Assembly (NCBI GenBank): GCA_964477265.1
Contig: CAYZDJ010000001.1
Span: 342,363 to 406,362 of the forward strand
Direction of reading: 5' to 3'
DNA from: CAIVPM01 sp964477265
Lineage (GTDB): Bacteria > Bacteroidota > Bacteroidia > Chitinophagales > Chitinophagaceae
Length of the DNA: 64,000 nt
Position 1 is the stretch's first letter, and each line of letters starts with the position of its first letter. The position numbers were made by a program, and so were the translations under genes. The notes beneath the pieces were generated by a model. That model was not told the DNA's origin, did no database searches, and saw nothing but the letters and a program-made list of their open reading frames with translations. This document shows positions 45,230-54,740 of the stretch, one piece after another.

Positions 45230-45459
45230 TTCAGTAATTCATCAATCTTCTTTGCTAAATCTTCATCTTTTTTGGTAACAATATTGCCGGCATCATGTGT
45301 GCAAAGCCATATCTCTACTGTGTTCCATGTGTTTTGCCATGTAGGGTGGTGGTTCATCTTTTCTGCTTCAATGGCAACCTGTGTCATAAAAGCAAAAGCC
45401 TGTGAAAAGTTTTTGAACGTAAATTTTTTATAAAGCTTGTTGTCTGTATTTTGCCACAT
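45226..45459 (-). CDS. 4a-hydroxytetrahydrobiopterin dehydratase (PCD/DCoH)
   Basis: 77 aa from the ATG at 45459. EAEKMNHHPTWQNTWNTVEIWLCTHDAGNIVTKKD contains the catalytic His pair (MNHHP) and the conserved THDAGN.T..D of pterin-4a-carbinolamine dehydratases. It recycles the pterin cofactor of aromatic amino-acid hydroxylases; none is in the window. Complete though the N-terminus is short. Confidence 0.93.
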   Translation of the reverse strand: MWQNTDNKLYKKFTFKNFSQAFAFMTQVAIEAEKMNHHPTWQNTWNTVEIWLCTHDAGNIVTKKDEDLAKKIDELLN

Positions 45460-45483
45460 ATATTTCAATTAAAATTGAGAAAA

Positions 45484-45918
45484 TTAAAAAACCATATTCT
45501 CTTTGTTCTTGATTTTTTCGTTAGTTAGTTCTGCTACAAGTTGCACGCCTGTAATGGTTTTAATGGCATTTATTATCCAGTTGCATTTTTCCTCATCCAC
45601 AAGTTCGCCTTTCATCAACCATAAAAAATCCATATTCCTGAATTCTGGCAATAAATATTCTCCATCAAAATGATTGTGATATATATAGTGAGTTAAAGCT
45701 GTTTCTGGCTCATTAAATTCATACACATTGAAAAAATAATCCCTTTTTTTTCGTGTCAACTGAATTTCAATTTCGTTATTTAATTTAAACTCAGTACCCA
45801 AAACACTATTAACCTGCCAGCAAAAAAAATAATTCTTTATAGGAGCTATGATGCCAAGTAATCTTGTGGTATCAAAAAAGTCTTCGTTAAAGTTGCTTTG
45901 GTCAAGTTTTAGTTTCAT
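45484..45918 (-). CDS. IPExxxVDY-family protein
   Basis: 144 aa from the ATG at 45918 (MKLKLDQSNFNEDFF). The region YLLPEFRNMDFLWLMKGE corresponds to the I-P-E-x-x-x-V-D-Y motif that names this Bacteroidota family, here LPEFRNMDF. No catalytic pattern or signal peptide. Function unknown in the whole family. It lies downstream of sucD but a terminator separates them. Confidence 0.75.
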   Translation of the reverse strand: MKLKLDQSNFNEDFFDTTRLLGIIAPIKNYFFCWQVNSVLGTEFKLNNEIEIQLTRKKRDYFFNVYEFNEPETALTHYIYHNHFDGEYLLPEFRNMDFLWLMKGELVDEEKCNWIINAIKTITGVQLVAELTNEKIKNKENMVF

Positions 45919-45938
45919 AAAAATATATAGCAAAAAAA

Positions 45939-45960
45939 AGAGACAATTTTCATTGTCTCT
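45939..45960 (-). terminator. terminator of sucD
   Basis: AGAGACAAT/ATTGTCTCT stem followed on the minus strand by a T7 run. Confidence 0.88.
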
Positions 45961-45975
45961 ATATTATTTTTCAAA

Positions 45976-46848
45976 TTATTTTTTTAATGCTTCTGCCATT
46001 GTTTTGCCAATGTCTGCAGGGCTTGCTACAACATGAATTCCACACTCAGCCATAATTTTCATTTTAGCTTCAGCAGTATCATCTGCACCACCAATAATTG
46101 CACCTGCATGTCCCATTCTACGACCTGGAGGAGCAGTTTGACCAGCAATGAAACCAACAACCGGTTTTGTTTTATTATCTTTTATCCAACGAGCAGCGTC
46201 AGCTTCCATGCTACCACCAATTTCGCCAATCATAATGATGCCATCAGTTTCAGGGTCATTCATCAACAACTTAACAGCTTCAACTGTAGGTGTGCCAATA
46301 ATAGGGTCTCCACCAATACCAATTGCAGTGCTAACGCCAAGTCCAGCTTTTACAGCCTGGTCAGCAGCTTCATAAGTTAAAGTTCCGCTTTTGCTTACAA
46401 TACCAATTCTTCCTTTTTTAAATATAAAGCCTGGCATAATGCCTACTTTTGCTTCTTCACTTGTGATAACGCCAGGGCAATTTGGACCAATTAACCTTGT
46501 ATTAGTTCCTTGCAAATAATTTTTTGCCTTAACCATATCTTGTACAGGAATACCTTCTGTAATGCACACTACCAAAGCAATTCCAGCTTCAGCAGCTTCC
46601 ATAATGGCATCTGCAGCAAATGCAGGTGGAACAAATATGATACTAACATTGGCACCTGTTGCTTTTACAGCATCTGCAACTGTGTTAAATACTGGTTTGT
46701 CCAAATGTGTTGTGCCACCTTTATTAGGAGTAACGCCACCAACTACATTGGTTCCATATTCAATCATTTGTGTTGCATGAAAGGTACCTTCAGTTCCTGT
46801 AAATCCCTGAACGATTATTTTTGAATCTTTGTTAACTAATACTGCCAT
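45976..46848 (-). CDS. sucD: succinate--CoA ligase, ADP-forming, alpha subunit
   Basis: TCA-cycle enzyme making ATP or GTP from succinyl-CoA. VQGFTGTEGTFHATQM (CoA-binding Rossmann), GPNCPGVI, KSGTLTYEA, GIGGDPIIGT and the phospho-His loop GRRMGHAGAIIGG are intact. 290 aa. The beta subunit gene is not in the window, so here the two subunits are not adjacent. A minus-strand TACTTTTG box lies at 46876-46869. Confidence 0.97.
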   Translation of the reverse strand: MAVLVNKDSKIIVQGFTGTEGTFHATQMIEYGTNVVGGVTPNKGGTTHLDKPVFNTVADAVKATGANVSIIFVPPAFAADAIMEAAEAGIALVVCITEGIPVQDMVKAKNYLQGTNTRLIGPNCPGVITSEEAKVGIMPGFIFKKGRIGIVSKSGTLTYEAADQAVKAGLGVSTAIGIGGDPIIGTPTVEAVKLLMNDPETDGIIMIGEIGGSMEADAARWIKDNKTKPVVGFIAGQTAPPGRRMGHAGAIIGGADDTAEAKMKIMAECGIHVVASPADIGKTMAEALKK

Positions 46849-46868
46849 AATTATTTTTAAATAGATTG

Positions 46869-46876
46869 CAAAAGTA
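46869..46876 (-). promoter_or_regulatory. -7 box of sucD
   Basis: TACTTTTG on the minus strand, about 20 nt before the ATG. Confidence 0.5.
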
Positions 46877-46920
46877 GGGGAAAGGCATTGTTGATTTTTT
46901 GCAAAAAGTTATTTAATTTT

Positions 46921-46950
46921 TTTTACCACAGAGATACAGAGAGCACAGGG
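46921..46950. repeat. CACAGAG-type repeat
   Basis: TTACCACAGAGATACAGAGA and following GCACAGG, a half copy of the dispersed family. Confidence 0.45.
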
Positions 46951-46985
46951 TTATTTAATATAATTTATTGCCTATAAAAATGATT

Positions 46986-47041
46986 AACCAATATTCAATA
47001 CACAATACACAGTACTCAATTCTCAATAATCAATATTCAAT
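46986..47041. repeat. heptameric tandem repeat, eight units
   Basis: AACCAAT, ATTCAAT, ACACAAT, ACACAGT, ACTCAAT, TCTCAAT, AATCAAT, ATTCAAT. The clearest 7-nt tract of the window; it abuts the stop codon of the M14 peptidase. Confidence 0.85.
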
Positions 47042-49539
47042 TAGTTTGGCATAAATACAGCATTGCAAAAAAGTTGCTTACCATTTTCCCAAAACAACCT
47101 GAATAAAGGATTGTCTGCAAGAAAAACAACACTACCATTGCCCATTTCACTTACACCAAACAAGGTTCCATCTTTAAGTTTATTGCCAACTTTAAAGCCC
47201 CTGAAACCTGCAACATAATTGGACTTCTTTAACACACCTACATTCCAGCCATCTTTCATAAACTCATATATATTGGCATCAAGTTTTAAAGTGTAATAAT
47301 CTTTATCATAACCATAAGCAAGGGGATGTGTGTTATCTAACTCAACTTTATAAACGGCACCAGGAATATTATTTGGCAAAAAATCTCTTTCTCTATTTTC
47401 ATATTTAAGCAAAGCAGAGTAACCACTGTCACTACTTTCTTCTTCAGTTTTGTTTTTAATGTCAAACTCATTTGTTTGTGCCAAGGTGTTTACTGCATCT
47501 TGTATAGCAATTAATCTTCCACCACCTCTTACAAAATCTTTTATTTTTTCAATATTGCTTTTATCATTTAAAGATCTATAACCACCGTCTGGCATAATAA
47601 TAACATCATATTTTTTTAAATTTAAACTGCCAATCTTATCAGCATTAACAAGGCTTACAGGATAATCTAGTTGATTGTCAAATAAACTCCACACTTCACC
47701 AGCAGCATTTGCATTAACTTCCACACCTGTTAGCAAGGCAACCCTTGGTGCGTTTATTAATTTAACATCAGCACTACCAAAATCGCTTCCCTTTTCTACA
47801 AAGCCACTTGATACAACAACAGGTTGAATGTTGAATTTTGCAGCAGCTTCATTTACTATTTTATTCCAGTCTGCATTTGCATTGCCATTCTTTAAGACTA
47901 TTACTGTGCCTGCCTTGTAGCTATTGCCATCTATGGTAAATGGCTTGCTGGCGATTCTTATTTTAACACCATTCTTTAAAAGATAAGCAACTAATTTGCT
48001 ACTGCTAAAACTTGTGTGAGGAATAACAACACCATAATTGCTTGTAACAGTTTTTATATTATTTTCAAATGAAAAATTATTGATGGTGATGTTGCCTTTT
48101 GTTGCATAAGCATCAACGCCATATACATAAGGTAAGCTCCATGCAGTTATGTCGTAAGTGGCACTATCACTCAATTTGCTGTTTGGTTCAAATAAAACTG
48201 TAACCATGCTGCCGCGTGGCTGATGTGTGGAAACTGCAATCGAATATTTTTTAAATTCTACGTTTTCTGTTTTTGCATTTGCATAGCTATAGCCAGAAAT
48301 TGCAGCAGCATTGGTTTTGCCATAATTAATACCATTTGCTTGTAATAAATCTGCAACTGCCTTTACTTTATTTTCATCATTGCTGGTTACTATATAAGTT
48401 TGGTAGTCTGCATTTAAACCTTGGCGATTACTAGTAAAATATTTCTTAAACTCGTCAATAACCAGACTGGAATTTTTGCTTGTAGTTTCAATGGTGCTAA
48501 GGCTTGTGGTTACGTGGTGCATTACCCTGTCAGTTAAAGTCAATATTTCATTGGCATTTGTATTTACTCCAAGTCCAGCAGCAATACCACCTTGCTCATA
48601 AGTCATGCCTACGCTGCCATTGTAAGTTGGGTAAGTGTCGCCATAGCTTGGATAAAACAAATCGAATATTTGCTTTGTAAAATACAACCATCCATTTTCA
48701 TCAAAATACTTGCTGTGGTTTTTACCAATCTTTGTTTGAAACTCTTTTTGCCATGGTGTAATTATATTATGCATTGGCTCGGCTGCAGGAGCAAAATAAT
48801 ATGGTGCGTCATAGCCTTGCTCATGAAAATCTACATGCACATGAGGCATCCATTCGAGGTACTTCTTTATACGAAACTTAGTCTCTGCTTGGGTTTGCCA
48901 AGCCCAGTCTCTGTTTAAATCAAAATTGTAATGGTTTGTTCTACCTTGTGGATACACTTCACCATGTTCCCTGCTTTGAGCATCAGCATTATAATTTTTG
49001 CCAACAGTTGTATTGTACCAGTTTACATACCTGTCCCTGCCATCAGGGTTTAAACAAGGGTCAATAATTACGATAGTATTTTGCAGCCAATCATTCACTT
49101 CTTTTTTACTTGGATTTAATAATTCATAAGCTGTAAGCATTGCTGCTTCTGTACTTGCAGGTTCGTTGCCATGCACATTGTAACTTAGCCAAACTATAGC
49201 AGGAGGATTTTTTAGCAAGGGAGATTGCTTGCCTACATTAGCACCTGTTAATGCAATATTATTGTGCTTTATTTTTTCTAATATCTCAATATTGGCAGCA
49301 CTTGAAATAAATGCAAGCATCAACTCTCTGCCTTCATAAGTCTCACCATATTTTTCAACTTTTATCTTTGTAGAATCTGTTTTGGCCAAGGCCTTAAAGT
49401 AATCTACTACTTGGTGATGACGTGTAAACTTAGTACCAACCTTATATCCCAAATAGCTTTCAGGACTTGGTGTGTTTTGTGCAGTTGATGATAATGAAAT
49501 ACAGCACAGTAAAGACAGGATGACAAATAAATATCTCAT
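47041..49539 (-). CDS. M14-family metallocarboxypeptidase, secreted
   Basis: 832 aa. Signal peptide 1-20 (SLLCCISLSSTAQ). M14 zinc site: NVHGNEPASTE with H123 and E126, third ligand and neighbours in HVHVDFHEQGYDAPYYF; DPCLNPDGRDRYVNW and FDLNRDWAWQTQAE are family motifs. The C-terminal ~330 residues include a glutamine-amidotransferase-like part (YDVIIMPDGGYRSLNDKSN, RGGGRLIAIQDAVNTLA) as in many large Bacteroidota M14 proteins. It should trim peptides in the periplasm or outside. No T9SS domain. Confidence 0.88.
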   Translation of the reverse strand: MRYLFVILSLLCCISLSSTAQNTPSPESYLGYKVGTKFTRHHQVVDYFKALAKTDSTKIKVEKYGETYEGRELMLAFISSAANIEILEKIKHNNIALTGANVGKQSPLLKNPPAIVWLSYNVHGNEPASTEAAMLTAYELLNPSKKEVNDWLQNTIVIIDPCLNPDGRDRYVNWYNTTVGKNYNADAQSREHGEVYPQGRTNHYNFDLNRDWAWQTQAETKFRIKKYLEWMPHVHVDFHEQGYDAPYYFAPAAEPMHNIITPWQKEFQTKIGKNHSKYFDENGWLYFTKQIFDLFYPSYGDTYPTYNGSVGMTYEQGGIAAGLGVNTNANEILTLTDRVMHHVTTSLSTIETTSKNSSLVIDEFKKYFTSNRQGLNADYQTYIVTSNDENKVKAVADLLQANGINYGKTNAAAISGYSYANAKTENVEFKKYSIAVSTHQPRGSMVTVLFEPNSKLSDSATYDITAWSLPYVYGVDAYATKGNITINNFSFENNIKTVTSNYGVVIPHTSFSSSKLVAYLLKNGVKIRIASKPFTIDGNSYKAGTVIVLKNGNANADWNKIVNEAAAKFNIQPVVVSSGFVEKGSDFGSADVKLINAPRVALLTGVEVNANAAGEVWSLFDNQLDYPVSLVNADKIGSLNLKKYDVIIMPDGGYRSLNDKSNIEKIKDFVRGGGRLIAIQDAVNTLAQTNEFDIKNKTEEESSDSGYSALLKYENRERDFLPNNIPGAVYKVELDNTHPLAYGYDKDYYTLKLDANIYEFMKDGWNVGVLKKSNYVAGFRGFKVGNKLKDGTLFGVSEMGNGSVVFLADNPLFRLFWENGKQLFCNAVFMPN

Positions 49540-49628
49540 TTGTTTTGTTTAAAATATAATACTGCAAAACAAAGGGAAAAAGTAATAGGCAAAGAGTAGG
49601 TTTTAGCAATTAAGGTATTAACAACAAG

Positions 49629-49847
49629 CTACTCTTTAATGCTTAAAGCACCAGAAGGACATTTGTTAACTGCTGCAATAACTTCTGCTGATGTTGCATT
49701 TTCCAGTTTAATCCAGGGTTGTTCTTTTGGCTGAAAAACAGACGAAAGGTTACGCACACAATTGCCTGAATGTATGCACTTGCCAGACTGCCAAACCACA
49801 GTTATTTCCCCATTTGTATATTCTTTCTTCAGATTATTAATATCCAT
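49629..49847 (-). CDS. YjdI-like (4Fe-4S) mono-cluster protein
   Basis: 72 aa with CIHSGNCVRNLSSVF and CPSGALSI, the Cys pattern of the divergent ferredoxin-like YjdI (Fer4_19) group. The paired YjdJ-like acetyltransferase gene is directly upstream (12 nt), the same pairing as in E. coli yjdI-yjdJ. Electron or sensor role unknown. Confidence 0.85.
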   Translation of the reverse strand: MDINNLKKEYTNGEITVVWQSGKCIHSGNCVRNLSSVFQPKEQPWIKLENATSAEVIAAVNKCPSGALSIKE

Positions 49848-49858
49848 AAAATATAGTT

Positions 49859-50140
49859 TTAAAATAGTACGTCTTGATATTCATCAATCTTATAAAATAC
49901 ACTTTTTGCAAATGGGCAAAGAGGCATAATTTTTATTTTTCTTTCCCTCGCAAACTCAACTGCTTTGTGCACCAATTGCTTGCCAATTTCTTTACCTGCA
50001 AGCTTTTCACTTACTTCGGTATGGTCAATAATTATTTTATCATTACCACTCCAAACATAAGTCATCTCTGCCAATAGCTCACCATTTTGTTCTACATAAA
50101 AAGAACCTTTTTTGCCATTATCTTTTTGTTGGATGTTCAT
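49859..50140 (-). CDS. YjdJ-like small GNAT acetyltransferase
   Basis: 93 aa. Compact GNAT core: ELLAEMTYVWSGNDKIIIDHTEV, the acetyl-CoA loop GKEIGKQLVHKAVEFARERK, then MPLCPFAKSVFYK, matching the short YjdJ/Acetyltransf_CG group. Likely acts on a small molecule; none known. Operon with the YjdI-like gene. Confidence 0.85.
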   Translation of the reverse strand: MNIQQKDNGKKGSFYVEQNGELLAEMTYVWSGNDKIIIDHTEVSEKLAGKEIGKQLVHKAVEFARERKIKIMPLCPFAKSVFYKIDEYQDVLF

Positions 50141-50225
50141 TTTTGGGTTTGTTTATAAAGCTTTGTTGTATTTAATGAAAGTCGTTTCAACTTGAATGTA
50201 AGGAGTCTTTGTTATAATCAAAGCA

Positions 50226-50906
50226 TTATTGGTATTTCCTATATCTTCTCAGGCCAGCATCCATTGCATTATACACCTTCTCTTTAAGTGCTGCTACATC
50301 CTTATTTGTTAATCCTTTCACACTAATTTCCTGTAAGTAAACAACCCTATTTTTTCCAGGCGTTAGGCTAAAAATACTCTTAAAATGCAGTCTTTCGAGA
50401 GTGTCTATTAAAAGTAAGGGTTGAATATTAGTTTGTGTTTCAATTGCAATTCTAAATGCCCCATCATAAAATTCTTTAAGCGGTTGTGGTGTCACATTAA
50501 ATGTTCCTTCTGGAAACATAACAATAGATAAACCCTTTGTTAGTGCTGCTTTTAAGGCCCTCACACTTTTAGCCCTGTTTTCTGCATTGCTCCTGTTTAC
50601 CTGTATCGCTGTTGCTTTATATATCCAGCCAAAAACAGGAATTTTTACCATCTCTTGCTTGCCTAATGCCCTTACTGGCTGATGAATTGCAAGCACAACA
50701 GGTGGAATATCAATATACGAAACATGGTTGCCAACAAATATGTATTGCTTATTAATATCATGCGGTGCTTCATAAATTTCTTTATGCCTTATGCCTACAG
50801 TTATATACCAAGTACCTGACCAAATTTTACAAAGCGTATAAATAAAATTACCGCCCTTTATGCCAAACATTGCAGCCACTAAAACAAATGGCAATACAAC
50901 AATCAT
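50226..50906 (-). CDS. PlsC-like lysophospholipid acyltransferase
   Basis: 226 aa from the first ATG. GNHVSYIDIP (H-x4-D catalytic motif), IQVNRSNAEN, MFPEGTFN and LLLID-type block IV identify a 1-acylglycerol-3-phosphate acyltransferase relative. The frame stays open upstream, reading KLILKPIQILYCIYALLIFIVI before this ATG, which completes an N-terminal membrane helix; the only near-start codon there is CTG at 50975. The true start may therefore be non-ATG. Confidence 0.85.
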   Translation of the reverse strand: MIVVLPFVLVAAMFGIKGGNFIYTLCKIWSGTWYITVGIRHKEIYEAPHDINKQYIFVGNHVSYIDIPPVVLAIHQPVRALGKQEMVKIPVFGWIYKATAIQVNRSNAENRAKSVRALKAALTKGLSIVMFPEGTFNVTPQPLKEFYDGAFRIAIETQTNIQPLLLIDTLERLHFKSIFSLTPGKNRVVYLQEISVKGLTNKDVAALKEKVYNAMDAGLRRYRKYQ

Positions 50907-51036
50907 TATAACAATGAAAATAAGTAAAGCATAAATGCAGTAAAGGATTTGTATGGGTTTTAATATAAGTTTCAGTTGAAAGTATAATTATAGGTGATAG
51001 TTTTTTACTATTTAACTACTTGCCATTTATCAGTTG

Positions 51037-52107
51037 TTATTCCACATCATTCAGTACATCCAGAATAGCTTTTACAAAATCGCTAACCAGATAGCTAATT
51101 GTTTTTCCAGTAGAAGTATCAGTTCTTCCATCTTGTAATTGTGTGGCACCTTCGCATATATGTAAATAGGCTGGTCTGCAGGTACTTGCTGTATAGCTTA
51201 CATATTGCCTTGCATGTTGCAATGTAATGCCTGCAGGACTTACAGCACTGCTTAAAGCTTTTTCAATACAATCTAAGTCTAATTCAATTCCACACAAGGT
51301 ATCTTCAGTAAAGCCAGCAGCATGTGCCACTGCCTGCATAAAATTTCTTTTTTCGTGTACAAAAATGTCTTCGTATGTAATACAATCTATAAAAGGATTA
51401 TTTACCATATCTATCCACACATTTTGAGGAATATAGTTTTGGTGTAATCCTACAATGCAATACTTTTCAAGGTATCCATCTTCTTCTGCATACCTAAATC
51501 CATTGCCACTGTGCCTGCCTTCAAGAGGCCTGTAATCTGCATGTGCATCAAGGTTTATTGCATTCAATTCTGCAATGTTTAATACACCAGCCTTGTGCCA
51601 TCCTTTTGCTGCACCTTTAATGCATGGATAAGAATTATTGTGCCCACCACCTATAACCAAAGGCAGTTTTTTATTTTGTGTAATAATGTGCATCAACTGC
51701 TCAACTTCAGCATCTATTATAGTTACAGCGTGCCTGTATGCAGAAAGCTTTTCTTCATATTGATGTGCATTTTTATTAATCAACTCTTCAACATCTGCAA
51801 AGTCAAAATGTCCAAGCAATAAAATTTCCTGCCCATCTAAAAAATCATTGCTTTGAATATTTAAGAATGATTGTAAAAAGGGCAGCCAGCTTGTATTGGC
51901 ACCACCCACACCATTATTAGCCTTTACACCAATATCTTCTGGTATTCCAAACAAAACAAACTTTGCTTTGCTGCTTTTTATTGAAGATTCTATATCATTA
52001 ATATTTGATAAAACCTGTATTCTTTCTCCTAATTTGGTTTCAAATCTTCTGACTTTTACCTGAGATAAAATATCTTGTTTGTTATATAGTTTTAAATGAC
52101 TAAGCAT
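51037..52107 (-). CDS. formimidoylglutamase / arginase-family hydrolase
   Basis: 356 aa ureohydrolase fold. Manganese-site motifs: GGGHNNSYP, NLDAHADYRPLEGRHSGNGF and ELDLDCIE. The long insertion and the motif KANNGVGGANTSW are typical of Bacteroidota formimidoylglutamase (HutG-type), which releases glutamate from formimidoylglutamate in histidine breakdown; arginase or agmatinase activity is the alternative. No other hut gene is nearby. Confidence 0.85.
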   Translation of the reverse strand: MLSHLKLYNKQDILSQVKVRRFETKLGERIQVLSNINDIESSIKSSKAKFVLFGIPEDIGVKANNGVGGANTSWLPFLQSFLNIQSNDFLDGQEILLLGHFDFADVEELINKNAHQYEEKLSAYRHAVTIIDAEVEQLMHIITQNKKLPLVIGGGHNNSYPCIKGAAKGWHKAGVLNIAELNAINLDAHADYRPLEGRHSGNGFRYAEEDGYLEKYCIVGLHQNYIPQNVWIDMVNNPFIDCITYEDIFVHEKRNFMQAVAHAAGFTEDTLCGIELDLDCIEKALSSAVSPAGITLQHARQYVSYTASTCRPAYLHICEGATQLQDGRTDTSTGKTISYLVSDFVKAILDVLNDVE

Positions 52108-52166
52108 AATAGTTTTGTTTAGGTTACAATGTTAAGTAATTCAAAAATAGCAACCATTTTTTTAAT

Positions 52167-52200
52167 AAAAAAGCCTCAATAAAAATTGAGGCTTTTTATA
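52167..52200 (-). terminator. terminator of the DUF4331-T9SS gene
   Basis: AAAAAGCCTCAAT/ATTGAGGCTTTTT stem with loop AAAA, T-run on the minus strand. Confidence 0.88.
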
Positions 52201-52216
52201 TGTTCATTTAAAAAAA

Positions 52217-54697
52217 TTATTCTACTATTACTTTTTCAGTTTGTTTACCTGCATCTGTAATTACAGATACCATATACATTCCTCTTGCAAAGCCTGATAC
52301 ATCAATTGTATTTGTGCCAATACTTAAAGCCTGTTGTTTAACCTGCTTGCCATACAAGTCAGTAACAACAATACTTCCAGCACCAACCAATGTTTTAACA
52401 TTTAAGTTTATTGTTGAGCGTGCTGGATTAGGATATGCTACTAATTGCTCATTCTCCAATGTTACATTATTTATCCCCTTGTTAGAACATGTAACAATGT
52501 TTGATGGTGTTGTCCTGCTATTACTGCAACCATTGGCATCTGTAATAGTGTACTTAACGTTTATTGTACCATTTACATTGCCTGTACTTACAGCCCCACT
52601 TGTTGCATTGATAGTAAAACCAGATGCAGTGCCTGTATTAGACCAAACACCACCTGCTGGTTTTCCAACTAAGTTAAATGTTTTGTTTTTACAAACACCA
52701 CCATTACCTGTAACGCCTGTTGTACCACTTGCATAAGCAATAGTTGGTGTTGCAGGAATTGCACCTACAGTTACAGTTTTTGTAACTGTATTGCTACAGC
52801 CTGTTGCATTAGTGATTGTGTAGCTTATTGTTGAAGTGCCTGCACTAGTACCAGTTACAACACCTCCTTGTGTTACACTTGTTCTACCATTTGTACTCCA
52901 CACACCACCTGCTGTTGCAGATGACAAAGTGAATGAAGAACCTACACAAATTGAACTTGCTCCACCAGTAATAGGTGCTACAATTGGTGTGTTGCAACCT
53001 GTGTAACCTCTCCAAGGTGTTTGCACATAAGGGAAACAAGGTTTGAATGTTGTATCATTATGTGTAACGCCAGCGTGGAAAGAAAGCACATTTACTAATT
53101 GTTGAGTAACAGGACTTCCACTTCCTGTGTAATCATCATACCATAAGCCAATAGCAGCCAAAGCCACACCACCTACAGCTTGTAGTTCAATAGTTGTTAC
53201 ATCATCTTCCAACCTTCTGCCATTAGGAAAACCATCCATATTAGGAATGTTTTGAATAGAAGTGTTACCATTAAATCTTGCATCTGTTAAACCTAACACA
53301 GCAGCATTAACAATTCCTAAAGAACTGAAGTCTGGTGAGTTTCTTGGTGTAACAGGAACAGCCATATTTAACCTTAAATAATCGCCAAGGGTTGGCAAAA
53401 AGTTATTGATAAAAGGTTTGCCAGCAGCTAAAGGATTTCCACCTTTACCTGTTGCTAATTGATAAGGTGCAAGATTTGGTACACCAGTATAGAATATAGG
53501 TAATAAATCCACAGCACGAGGGCTATGATTATCTGGTAATAAAATAGTACCAAATATTGCATCATCCAATGCAGTACCAGCAACAGCAGGCGTGCCTTTT
53601 AAGCTAAATAAACCTGGTTTGCCATTTCTAAAATCAAAAGCACCTAATGAATTAGATTGAATACGCAATGCAGCTAAACCTGGAACAGCAGTTCCAAATT
53701 GTGAGTCATCCATATACAAAGCCAATTCTGGATTGCTGAAGTAAGAAGCAAATTGTAAATCGTTGCTTGGCATAGTTGCATTCCATTTGTCTTTCATTCC
53801 AACAGGAATAACGGCTTCGTTGGTTAATGGCATACCCAAACGAGAAACCTGAATCCAATTGCCACCAACACTTTCAGTACCTGTGCTTGGGTCAAAGGTT
53901 GTCATTTCTCTTCTATAAGATGAAGCATAAACGCCAATTACAAAATCGCCATCTAAAATGTTTGTAGCCTGTGCTGTTGTTTTTCCAGCTTTTTGCAAAG
54001 TAGAAATAGGCACTTCTATACAAAGGCTATGACAGTTAAATTTCTTTAAACCATCTTTACCATTTGTTCTAAATCCACCTAAATCAAATGCACCACCAAG
54101 GTCAACAAAAAATGGATCATCGGCAGGGCCAGCAAAAATTTTTTCGCCAGTAGTGGCAGTAGCAATAGCACTTGTAGCCAAAGCATCGTAGCTGCTTGCA
54201 CCTAAACCAACTATTCCATCTTCTATACTGCGAGGACCAATATTTGGTGGTGGAACAATACCATTGGTTACAATGGTTTGAAAAGATGCACCACCATCTA
54301 TACTACGCATTAAAGTGTAGGTAGTTTTTACATTTTGTTGCCCAAGACGAATATTGAAAAACGTAGAACCATCCTGGTTTGTATGTGTAAATGTGAAACG
54401 ATAAATAATATCATCGCCAGTAGTGGCTGTGTTATTATCAATATGAATTTCGTAACGAATATTTTCGCCAAATGTGTACCAGTTAGGGCCTCCAGCAGGA
54501 TGCTCAAAAGGAATGTAGTTAGCTATTAACACAATTTTGTTTGTGTCGCAAGGGCTGCGAAAAGCATACAAATCTGTATTATCTGCCAGTGGGTCGTTCG
54601 AAATTAATGGGGCTTCTCGGTGAGAGGAAGCTATTGCACTTTGGGTAACTACTAAAGCTACCAAAGCGAATGTTATTTTATAAAATATTTTTTTCAT
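52217..54697 (-). CDS. DUF4331 protein with Ig-like repeats and T9SS sorting domain
   Basis: 826 aa. Signal peptide 1-23; the DUF4331 domain (about 24-565) starts SSHREAPLISNDPLADNTDL and ends YVQTPWRGYTG. It is followed by two Ig-like modules (SICVGSSFTLSSATAGGVWS, CKNKTFNLVGKPAGGVWSN) and a type A T9SS domain (VAYPNPARSTINLNV, DLYGKQVKQQALS, GMYMVSVI). The DUF4331 half is a close copy of the 582-aa protein upstream, which lacks everything after it. Secreted to or past the cell surface. DUF4331 has no established function. Confidence 0.88.
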   Translation of the reverse strand: MKKIFYKITFALVALVVTQSAIASSHREAPLISNDPLADNTDLYAFRSPCDTNKIVLIANYIPFEHPAGGPNWYTFGENIRYEIHIDNNTATTGDDIIYRFTFTHTNQDGSTFFNIRLGQQNVKTTYTLMRSIDGGASFQTIVTNGIVPPPNIGPRSIEDGIVGLGASSYDALATSAIATATTGEKIFAGPADDPFFVDLGGAFDLGGFRTNGKDGLKKFNCHSLCIEVPISTLQKAGKTTAQATNILDGDFVIGVYASSYRREMTTFDPSTGTESVGGNWIQVSRLGMPLTNEAVIPVGMKDKWNATMPSNDLQFASYFSNPELALYMDDSQFGTAVPGLAALRIQSNSLGAFDFRNGKPGLFSLKGTPAVAGTALDDAIFGTILLPDNHSPRAVDLLPIFYTGVPNLAPYQLATGKGGNPLAAGKPFINNFLPTLGDYLRLNMAVPVTPRNSPDFSSLGIVNAAVLGLTDARFNGNTSIQNIPNMDGFPNGRRLEDDVTTIELQAVGGVALAAIGLWYDDYTGSGSPVTQQLVNVLSFHAGVTHNDTTFKPCFPYVQTPWRGYTGCNTPIVAPITGGASSICVGSSFTLSSATAGGVWSTNGRTSVTQGGVVTGTSAGTSTISYTITNATGCSNTVTKTVTVGAIPATPTIAYASGTTGVTGNGGVCKNKTFNLVGKPAGGVWSNTGTASGFTINATSGAVSTGNVNGTINVKYTITDANGCSNSRTTPSNIVTCSNKGINNVTLENEQLVAYPNPARSTINLNVKTLVGAGSIVVTDLYGKQVKQQALSIGTNTIDVSGFARGMYMVSVITDAGKQTEKVIVE

Positions 54698-54740
54698 TTT
54701 TATTTATTTAATTTTTTAGAAATGGGTTGCCAGATTCTTG

